A stretch of 11,363 bases of DNA from positions 1 through 11,363 of the forward strand of contig JACRAI010000005.1 in NCBI GenBank assembly GCA_016213425.1, written 5' to 3'. The notes under the pieces were generated by a model. That model saw only the letters and a list, made by a program, of their open reading frames with translations. It ran no database searches and was not told the DNA's origin. The first letter of the stretch is position 1, and every line of letters starts with the position of its first letter. A program made the position numbers and the translations under genes. The stretch is from an archaeon (lineage in GTDB: Archaea; Nanobdellota; Nanobdellia; Woesearchaeales; ARS49). Of this stretch, positions 5,092 to 10,152 are shown in pieces.

Positions 5092-6069
5092 ATGAAGAAA
5101 ATCCTCGTCTTAATTTTGCTAATATTAGTAAATTCTGCATTTGCAGTTACAATAAATCAAGTATTGTTCGACCCAAAAGAAGAATCTGGGGGGGAAGCAG
5201 TTGAGTTATGGAACCCTGAAGATGTTGCAAGAGATATTTCTGATTGGTATCTGAAAACTGAAAGAAGTGAAAAAGATATAACTATACCAAAAAATACATT
5301 TATTGCACCAAAAAGTTACTTCTTAATAACTGATAACGGATGGAATAAATCTAAAGACAATCTATTATGGAGAAATGCAGATTATGAAGAAAGCATGACT
5401 TTGAACAATGCAGATTCATTTGTAGAGCTTAAAAATAGTTTAGGAGAATTAATAGAAAGAGCAAACTGGACTGCAGGAATAGGGTTAATCAAATCAAACA
5501 ATACTTTTATTTACGGAATGCCGCAATTTTTCGGCAAAAACATAATTCCAATAGAGTTAATTATTGAAAATGAAGAATTTTTTATGCTTGATGAAAATAA
5601 TAAAACAGGAATACAAATAAATCCGATTGCAGGAGGAATAAAAAAAGTTCCTCTACGAGTACAAAGCGCTAAAAAGCCCAAAGTAGAGTTTCTTGAAGAA
5701 AGTTATTTTATGAATGATGAAAAAAACGGTTATTACAATTTGACTTTAGAACTTCCTTATTATCTGCCTGCCAACAACTATTCTTTAAAAATAGACAACA
5801 AAACAATCGGTTTTGAATATTTAAGATTAGAAGATTATGAAGTTCTAACAAAGCAATTAATCGTCAAGAATAATGGAATTTTAGAAATGAAAAACACGGG
5901 CAATGTTGGTTTAAATTTATCATTAAGCATTGATATTCCAATAAATGCCTCATTAAAAACAAAAAAAGTTCAATTAAACACAGGTGAAGAAAAAAAAGTA
6001 AATCTAGAATTTAATATTCCAAAAAATATCGAAGCAGGAAAGTATCAAGGAGTGCTGAAGATTGAGTGA
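5092..6069 (+). CDS. Secreted lamin-tail-domain protein with C-terminal Ig-like domain
   Basis: A 325-residue exported protein with signal peptide MKKILVLILLILVNSAFA. Residues 19-130 match a lamin tail domain (LTD): INQVLFDPKEESGGEAVELW, then NPEDVARDISDWYLKT, IPKNTFIAPKSYFLIT and NADSFVELKNS, which is the family's order of beta-strands. Residues about 250-325 look like a NEW3/CARDB-type Ig domain (NNGILEMKNTGNVGLNLSL, LNTGEEKKVNLEFNIP). The middle region has no recognisable family. Nine N-x-S/T sequons suggest archaeal N-glycosylation. There is no C-terminal anchor, so it is released or held by other envelope proteins. In prokaryotes LTDs occur in secreted and surface proteins, often with nucleases or proteases; no catalytic domain is present here. 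It is monocistronic by its own TATA box. Confidence 0.82.
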   Translation: MKKILVLILLILVNSAFAVTINQVLFDPKEESGGEAVELWNPEDVARDISDWYLKTERSEKDITIPKNTFIAPKSYFLITDNGWNKSKDNLLWRNADYEESMTLNNADSFVELKNSLGELIERANWTAGIGLIKSNNTFIYGMPQFFGKNIIPIELIIENEEFFMLDENNKTGIQINPIAGGIKKVPLRVQSAKKPKVEFLEESYFMNDEKNGYYNLTLELPYYLPANNYSLKIDNKTIGFEYLRLEDYEVLTKQLIVKNNGILEMKNTGNVGLNLSLSIDIPINASLKTKKVQLNTGEEKKVNLEFNIPKNIEAGKYQGVLKIE

Positions 6070-6111
6070 GAAGATTTATATATAACTCATTATATATTAA
6101 CTATAGGTGAT
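6069..6111 (+). promoter_or_regulatory. Promoter, operator-like palindrome and SD of the MazF-type TA operon
   Basis: GAGAAGATTTATATA (6069-6083) is a BRE/TATA promoter. The TATA 3' half is the left arm of a perfect inverted repeat, ATATATAA (6078-6085), spacer CTCA, TTATATAT (6090-6097). A repressor bound here would block TBP and the start site, as expected for antitoxin autoregulation. GGTGAT (6106-6111) is the SD for the ATG at 6117. Confidence 0.6.
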
Positions 6112-6116
6112 ATATA

Positions 6117-6344
6117 ATGGGAGAACCTACAACAATCCAATTAGACAAACAAGTGGTAGAAATGATGAAACAACTGAAAGAATATCCGAGACAGACGTAT
6201 AATGAAGTTATACTTAACTTAGTAAAAGTTTTCAAAAATGTCAAGAAGAAAAATCAATACGATGAATTTCTACATAAAATTCAGCAGCAAAAAATGAAAG
6301 AACTTTGGGATAACAAAGAAGACGAGGCGTGGGAGAATGTTTAA
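6117..6344 (+). CDS. Ribbon-helix-helix-type antitoxin
   Basis: A 75-residue protein. The N-terminal 40 residues look like a ribbon-helix-helix DNA-binding domain: the strand TTIQLDKQVVEMMKQL, then YPRQTYNEVILNLVKVFKNV, with Thr/Tyr-Asn-Glu typical of the second helix. The C-terminal half (41-75) is Lys/Gln/Glu-rich with two Trp residues (W64, W72) and probably wraps the toxin. It is encoded just upstream of, and overlaps by 8 bases, a MazF/PemK-like gene, which fixes the role. The palindrome over its promoter fits self-repression. Specific partner recognition cannot be shown from sequence. Confidence 0.78.
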   Translation: MGEPTTIQLDKQVVEMMKQLKEYPRQTYNEVILNLVKVFKNVKKKNQYDEFLHKIQQQKMKELWDNKEDEAWENV

Positions 6345-6648
6345 ACCTGGCGACATTATTTTAGCAAATATACAGTTTACAGATACTTTTGAAATAAAAA
6401 TTAGACCTGCAGTAGTCTTGTTTGAAGAACACGACAACATAGTCATTGCAGGAATAACTAGCAACACTTCAATGAATGGAATATTATTAACAAAAAAAGA
6501 AGGGGCAGTAAAAGACAGCATTATAAAATTAAACTATATTTTTACTATTTCCAGCTCAATGATCCATAAAATGTTGTTTCATTTAAGTTCAGAAAAGAAA
6601 GAACTGTTGTATACACAACTAAACAAAAAATTAACTGGATTAAAATAA
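6337..6648 (+). CDS. MazF/PemK-like toxin (probable mRNA endoribonuclease)
   Basis: A 103-residue protein with the MazF/PemK fold pattern. The first strand is FKPGDIILANIQFTD, followed by KIRPAVVLFEEHDNIVIAGI with the conserved Arg23-Pro24. The TSN segment at 41-43 matches the family's (V/I)TS, and the C-terminal SIIKLNYIFTISSSMI then HLSSEKKELLYTQLNKKL matches its S-x-V-x-L-D...I and L-x-x-L helix. MazF enzymes cut single-stranded RNA at short motifs. Start is ATG inside the antitoxin gene, with GAGG (6324-6327) nine bases upstream. A PIN toxin fossil follows directly downstream. Length is normal and the gene appears intact. Confidence 0.85.
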   Translation: MFKPGDIILANIQFTDTFEIKIRPAVVLFEEHDNIVIAGITSNTSMNGILLTKKEGAVKDSIIKLNYIFTISSSMIHKMLFHLSSEKKELLYTQLNKKLTGLK

Positions 6649-6650
6649 TT

Positions 6651-6803
6651 TCAACAAAAAGACAAGAAAAAGAAGCAAAGACAATCTCTCAGGAAAGATA
6701 CTTACCTAAAGGAGATGCTTTACATGCGATAATATCTCGCGATCATAACTTTTCCAATTTTTCAAAAGCAACACTTCCCGAAATAATTAATCATATTTTT
6801 TAA
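6651..6803 (+). pseudogene. C-terminal remnant of a PIN-domain (VapC-type) toxin
   Basis: Directly after the MazF-like gene, the frame ending at TAA 6801-6803 encodes EAKTISQERYLPKGDALHA, then IISRDHNF and LPEIINHIF. LPxGDALHA is the third acidic motif and helix of PIN nucleases, with the active-site Asp at 6714-6716. In intact relatives roughly nine more residues (an NNAxLVTRD-like strand) stand between the HAIISR helix and D-x-x-F. Here the two are fused at an RD, as if an in-frame deletion of about 27 bases had occurred between two RD codons. No start codon and none of the N-terminal PIN motifs (first Asp, Glu) are found upstream, where the MazF-type gene lies in a different frame. It is a dead gene fragment; its tail overlaps the 3' end of the minus-strand 6787 gene. 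Confidence 0.68.
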
Positions 6804-7611
6804 TACTCAAGCCAAAACCAAGCAAAGATAAAATTCCTAGAGCTACTGAAAACCAAATATTGTTTTTTGCTTCACTTTTTTTATCTTTTAAATCTTGAGG
6901 CACTTTATCCATGTGCGAGTCTACAACTCTAGATATGTTATTTTGTTCTGCACCTATGAGATTTCTTTCATTTTCAAAAGTTTGATTATTAACCGCAGAA
7001 CCATTGTAAGTCCTAACATTATTTTCATTAGGCAATTTCCCTGCCACCTCAATTAATTTATCATCAATTGTTTCCAAATCCCCTAATTGTTGAGCCGCAG
7101 ACTGAATAAGCTCTTTAGCATTCAAGGGGTCAGGATATCTTGCAGGATGATGCACGGGAACTGTTGATTTACCTGCATGAACAAAAGTTGTGTAAGATCC
7201 TCTATATGTTAATTCATAAACTGCTGAGTCTAAATTAGAAGTTATTCCTTCTAATCTTTTTGATTCTACATAATCTGCATTCTGCATCAATACTCTTTCT
7301 GCTTCATTCAATCTACCGCAGGAAGAAATACCGTATCCAAAAGAAAAAACAAATCCTAAAGCAGAAACAACTGTACAGGCAGTTTTAAGAAAATTATGCT
7401 TAGGAGCATTATAATTTGAATAATAAGTTTGTTGATAACTTTTAAATGGTTCGTAACTTGTAGATCTTTGCCCACTAGGACTTGATGCAGGAAAATCGAT
7501 TTTTGGAGTATTTTTTACAGGAGTCTCATTACTAGATGTATCCTCTCCAGGATTCATTTCCCACTTTCTTCTATCTTCTGAAGTTATTTCGGGATTGTGT
7601 CTTTTATGCAT
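6787..7611 (-). CDS. Unknown two-TM membrane protein with N-terminal KRHNPEI motif
   Basis: Not recognised. The 274 residues have a disordered Ser/Pro/Asn-rich N-terminal region (1-70), a TM segment at about 75-95, a 150-residue loop (98-250) with helical Ala/Leu/Asn-rich stretches, and a second TM at 252-270 with a short basic tail. No signal peptide; the basic residues before TM1 and after TM2 place both ends in the cytoplasm and the loop outside. Its first residues, MHKRHNPEITSEDRRKWEM, share KRHNPEI with the cytoplasmic 4143 protein. Start is ATG at 7611, leaderless from a TATA box CTTTAAATA around 7637-7645. It runs convergently with the MazF-type operon and divergently from the 7737 gene. 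Confidence 0.7.
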   Translation of the reverse strand: MHKRHNPEITSEDRRKWEMNPGEDTSSNETPVKNTPKIDFPASSPSGQRSTSYEPFKSYQQTYYSNYNAPKHNFLKTACTVVSALGFVFSFGYGISSCGRLNEAERVLMQNADYVESKRLEGITSNLDSAVYELTYRGSYTTFVHAGKSTVPVHHPARYPDPLNAKELIQSAAQQLGDLETIDDKLIEVAGKLPNENNVRTYNGSAVNNQTFENERNLIGAEQNNISRVVDSHMDKVPQDLKDKKSEAKNNIWFSVALGILSLLGFGLSIKKYD

Positions 7612-7633
7612 AAAGCAAATATTTATGACATCT

Positions 7634-7650
7634 ATATTTAAAGCTTTCTT
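7634..7650 (-). promoter_or_regulatory. BRE/TATA promoter of the two-TM protein gene
   Basis: The minus strand reads AAGAAAGCTTTAAATATAG, a purine-rich BRE and TATA box about 25-35 bases before the ATG at 7611. It is one half of a divergent promoter pair with 7678-7692. Confidence 0.5.
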
Positions 7651-7677
7651 TTTTACTACTACAAAGTGATAAATAAT

Positions 7678-7692
7678 AGAAAGATTTATATA
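7678..7692 (+). promoter_or_regulatory. BRE/TATA promoter of the 7737 operon
   Basis: AGAAAGATTTATATA is the best example in the window of the shared BRE/TATA form. Transcription should start around 7711-7714, leaving a leader of about 25 bases that includes GAGG (7727-7730) before the ATG at 7737. Confidence 0.62.
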
Positions 7693-7736
7693 TTAGTACT
7701 GTTTAATATTAATAACTTAAAATCTTGAGGAAAATA

Positions 7737-8369
7737 ATGGACTTAACAACAATAATAGAAGACAAAGATGTCATTTCTGGAATAAGCTTAGAAGACTATG
7801 AAGATGAGAGAACGAAAGTTTTTCTTTTGTACAAAGGTAAAGGTTGCCTTGATGTTATCATTGTTCCTTTTGGAGAAAATATAAAAGAAACAGAATTTAT
7901 TCAGTACATAAGATTTGATACTGATGCTGGAAGTACACTTCACACTTTTCTTCCTGAAGTAGAAATAAAAGAACACATCACGGAAAAAGGATTAATATAT
8001 TTTTCAGTTGAAAATGACCGTATAAAAGCAATATTGCCATATGAAACTGACAAATTATTCAAAGATTTACCTTTTAGAATATTCGGAAACTTTTTGGCAA
8101 GAAAGATTAAAGAAGTCACTGCTGAAATTGTAAAAGAGTATGATACTTTTGAACAAAAAGTTAAATCTGCAGACAATCCTATTGAAAAAGCAGTCTTATA
8201 TGCTTCTTTCAGCAATAGATGCCAAAAAATGTTTTCATCAGTAAAAGGGAATATTGAACGTATGTTTAAAGATGAAAATTCCCCTGCAAAATACATGCCA
8301 ATTTCTATGCCAGACGTAATGCAAGAGCACAAATCTTATAGTCATATCATAGATTTTTGTGTTGGATGA
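7737..8369 (+). CDS. Unknown cytoplasmic protein
   Basis: Not recognised. The ATG at 7737 (210 residues) is preferred over an in-frame TTG at 7725 because GAGG at 7727-7730 lies six bases before it and would be inside the longer form. The N-terminal half is beta-rich (TKVFLLYKGKGCLDVIIVPF, LIYFSVENDRIKAILPY). The C-terminal half is helical (FGNFLARKIKEVTAEIVKEY, VLYASFSNRCQKMFSSVKG). No signal peptide, TM segment or catalytic signature. It forms a two-gene operon with the 8376 gene, six bases downstream. Charge and length suit a soluble adaptor or enzyme of unknown type. Confidence 0.7.
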   Translation: MDLTTIIEDKDVISGISLEDYEDERTKVFLLYKGKGCLDVIIVPFGENIKETEFIQYIRFDTDAGSTLHTFLPEVEIKEHITEKGLIYFSVENDRIKAILPYETDKLFKDLPFRIFGNFLARKIKEVTAEIVKEYDTFEQKVKSADNPIEKAVLYASFSNRCQKMFSSVKGNIERMFKDENSPAKYMPISMPDVMQEHKSYSHIIDFCVG

Positions 8370-8375
8370 TAAAAC

Positions 8376-8837
8376 ATGCAAAAAATAATCGATTATTGGA
8401 GAAGAGCAAGAGAGAGCTTAATAGATAGATTTGGAGATGTTTACGAATCTACTCAATTCAACAATTATTGGCACACCACGCAGTATACTGGTCCGTTTGA
8501 GAAAGATTATGATGGTAAATTTTGTTATCAAGCACCATTAGATAAAATACTCGAAGATGCAACAAAATTGAAGCCATTTGTTAGAAGAAATGAAATTATA
8601 GGCTTTAAACACAGAACTAGTGAAAATAAACTCGATGATCCATTCAACGGTCAATTACCTGTTATGATTGTTTTTTCAACACATAAAGGAAGAAATAAAG
8701 TTTTAGAAATTCTCAGAAGTATCGGAGTAACTGATGCCCGATGGGAAGAAAATAATCAGCGCATAAGTCCTCTAGAAATTTCAGTAAGAGAAAAGCAAAT
8801 GAATGAACAAAATAAAAGCAGTCCCTATTCAGTATAA
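8376..8837 (+). CDS. Unknown cytoplasmic protein, second gene of an operon
   Basis: Not recognised. The 153 residues begin with a basic helix (MQKIIDYWRRARESLIDRFG), continue with an aromatic-rich segment (NNYWHTTQYTGPFEKDYDGK) and then an alpha/beta stretch with VMIVFSTHKGRNKVLEILRS. The tail after about residue 130 is polar and probably disordered. No export signal. The ATG is six bases after the stop of the 7737 gene, with no separate promoter, so they are probably translated from one mRNA and may act together. Its 3' end overlaps the convergent 8829 gene by nine bases. Confidence 0.68.
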   Translation: MQKIIDYWRRARESLIDRFGDVYESTQFNNYWHTTQYTGPFEKDYDGKFCYQAPLDKILEDATKLKPFVRRNEIIGFKHRTSENKLDDPFNGQLPVMIVFSTHKGRNKVLEILRSIGVTDARWEENNQRISPLEISVREKQMNEQNKSSPYSV

Positions 8838-9308
8838 TAATTTTAGTTTCTTCCCGTAATGTGCGTCCCAGGCAATTTTACCGAATGGTTCTATCATTTC
8901 TCCTTCAGGAATTAATGAAAATGGTGCAAAATAGGGCTCTTTTTCTAGTTTAGCAAAAGTCCAGTTTTTACCTATTTCTGGAATGATTGTTAAGAAATTC
9001 TGACCATTCCAATAAGCAATACTTGAGTGTTCTCCATCACCATAATACCATTTATCTTTTTGCAGAATAGATATTTCTTCAGTTCTTAAAATACCCAAGT
9101 CATTGAATAAAATAAATGGCTGAAAACACCCGAATTTATCATCAAAATGTCCTTCACCTTTAACAACCCAACGATTAACTTTGTAGCATAAAGTTAAGAA
9201 TAAATCATCATGAGATAACGCAATATTAGTATTTCTACCTCTACCAATATACCAGTGATTTTGCTTAATTTCATTTTTTGGTATGATGGTTAATATTTTT
9301 TCAAGCAT
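8829..9308 (-). CDS. Unknown protein built of two WYxGxG repeats
   Basis: Not recognised as a named family. The 159 residues contain two related units: residues 18-68, starting HWYIGRGRNTNIALSHDD, and 86-134, starting KWYYGDGEHSSIAYWNGQ. Each runs W-Y-x-G-x-G, then I-A, then F-L-T, then a W after about nine residues, and closes with F-x-P-F. The words LTIIP occur at residues 6-10 and again at 106-110, so the true unit may begin there. High Trp/Tyr/Gly and beta pattern suggest a small repeat beta-fold (propeller-blade or beta-trefoil-like). No signal peptide or TM. Start ATG 9308 is leaderless from a TATA box 25 bases away. Confidence 0.68.
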   Translation of the reverse strand: MLEKILTIIPKNEIKQNHWYIGRGRNTNIALSHDDLFLTLCYKVNRWVVKGEGHFDDKFGCFQPFILFNDLGILRTEEISILQKDKWYYGDGEHSSIAYWNGQNFLTIIPEIGKNWTFAKLEKEPYFAPFSLIPEGEMIEPFGKIAWDAHYGKKLKLLY

Positions 9309-9328
9309 AAAATTAAGAGGTATATTTG

Positions 9329-9336
9329 ATTTAAAT
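9329..9336 (-). promoter_or_regulatory. TATA box of the WYxGxG repeat gene
   Basis: ATTTAAAT is centred about 25 bases before the ATG at 9308, between this gene and the stop codon of vapC. The gene may thus be expressed apart from the upstream TA operon on the same strand. Confidence 0.45.
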
Positions 9337-9339
9337 AGT

Positions 9340-9741
9340 TTAGGAAAAAGAAAGAACTATTTTTTTAAGTTCAACAATTTTGTTGAAATCAGCATCCAGA
9401 GTGATCAGAACAAAATTATTTTCTATTGCTTGACTTGCAATCATTAAATCGGCTAAAGGCAAACTCAAACCTTTTTTTTCACAAGTACTTTTTAAATCAC
9501 TTAAAATTTCTGCAGTTTTATCTGTCGTTTGGATAACTTTAAACTTTTTTACAAACAAAAGAGATTTGTTTTTATTTTTAACATTCTTTTCAGACAATCC
9601 GTTGTAGAATTCAAAGTAGCTCATAAAAGGAATTTGAGCAGGCAAAGGATAGAGCTTAACCAATTCCTTTAACTTGTCAATCATCAAATTGTTTTTTCTT
9701 TCTATTTCTATTAAAATTGAGGTATCAAATGCTAAAATCAT
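9340..9741 (-). CDS. vapC: VapC-type PIN-domain toxin ribonuclease
   Basis: PIN-domain nucleases of type II toxin-antitoxin systems cut tRNA or rRNA with a Mg2+ site made of acidic residues. The 133-residue protein has all of them: Asp6 in FDTSILIEI, Glu44 in SYFEFYNGL, Asp98 in LPLADLMIASQA, and Asp116/Asp118 in ITLDADF. Length is typical for VapC. It overlaps the upstream antitoxin gene by four bases (ATGA, 9738-9741), the usual VapBC arrangement. It appears intact, in contrast to the PIN fragment at 6651-6803. The RNA target cannot be predicted. Confidence 0.92.
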   Translation of the reverse strand: MILAFDTSILIEIERKNNLMIDKLKELVKLYPLPAQIPFMSYFEFYNGLSEKNVKNKNKSLLFVKKFKVIQTTDKTAEILSDLKSTCEKKGLSLPLADLMIASQAIENNFVLITLDADFNKIVELKKIVLSFS

Positions 9742-9980
9742 TGCCTGAAACCGTATTCTTTTCTAAAAACTTTAACGTGAGTCTGTAGTTCTTGAGCTTC
9801 TTTTTCACTCAAGAGTCTTTCTCCCTCAAAGATTTCTTTCCAGAATTTAGTAGCATCTCTCTCATACGTATTGACCATTTTTCCCAGCAATTCACCCATA
9901 CCAACCCTATTTTTCACTGCAAGATTCTTAAATTTATACCAAACTCCTTCATCCACATTTTTAATCGTTTTAACAGTCAT
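9738..9980 (-). CDS. vapB: VapB-type antitoxin
   Basis: An 80-residue antitoxin starting at ATG 9978-9980 (MTVKTIKNVDEGVWYKFKNL). The N-terminal 45 residues fit a ribbon-helix-helix domain: the strand VKTIKNVDEGVWYKFK, then a turn and the helix RVGMGELLGKMVNTY. The charged tail (FWKEIFEGERLLSEKEAQEL) would bind the toxin. A longer reading from 10019 would add 13 residues rich in Tyr/Phe but runs over the TATA box, so the shorter start is chosen. TATA at 10004-10013 makes the mRNA leaderless. The toxin gene follows with an ATGA overlap. Confidence 0.82.
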   Translation of the reverse strand: MTVKTIKNVDEGVWYKFKNLAVKNRVGMGELLGKMVNTYERDATKFWKEIFEGERLLSEKEAQELQTHVKVFRKEYGFRQ

Positions 9981-9984
9981 AAAA

Positions 9985-10015
9985 GTATTAAAATAATACC
10001 AGTATTTAAATATTA
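9985..10015 (-). promoter_or_regulatory. Promoter and operator-like repeats of vapBC
   Basis: The TATA box TATTTAAATA (10004-10013, minus strand) is about 28 bases before the vapB ATG. Beside it are three alternating half-sites on the plus strand: GTATT (9985-9989), AATAC (9995-9999) and GTATT (10002-10006). AATACCAGTATT (9995-10006) is a perfect palindrome. RHH antitoxins bind such arrays to repress their operon. Confidence 0.55.
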
Positions 10016-10037
10016 CCATTTTTATTTAAATTTCACA

Positions 10038-10051
10038 GCAAGATTTATATA
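10038..10051 (+). promoter_or_regulatory. BRE/TATA promoter of gyrB
   Basis: GCAAGATTTATATA, the same BRE/TATA form as at 6069 and 7678. Counting about 26 bases from the TATA centre puts transcription start near 10072, where an ATG that is out of frame with gyrB stands. It is divergent from the vapBC promoter. Confidence 0.6.
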
Positions 10052-10071
10052 CCCTTTGCGCTTTCTTTTTC

Positions 10072-10152
10072 ATGCAAAAGAGAGGGTTTTTATCGTCGAC
10101 AAAAGTTAAAAAAAATGGAAGAAGAAAACAAGCCAAAAAAGGAAGAATATAG
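10072..10152 (+). other. Possible leaderless small ORF overlapping the gyrB start
   Basis: ATG at 10072 sits at the predicted transcription start and opens a 26-codon frame (MQKRGFLSSTKVKKNGRRKQ, then AKKGRI and a TAG stop at 10150-10152). It is not in the gyrB frame. It overlaps the first 38 bases of gyrB. The peptide is extremely basic (11 Lys/Arg of 26), partly because it reads A-rich codons. It could be a translated regulatory leader or chance. Confidence 0.22.

Noticed and set aside
7725..7736. A TTG start four codons upstream of the 7737 gene
   Set aside because: It would overlap the GAGG that serves as SD for the ATG at 7737.
9981..10019. A 13-residue longer start for the VapB antitoxin
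   Set aside because: The added codons lie over the TATA box and operator-like repeats; the shorter ATG at 9980 fits a leaderless transcript.
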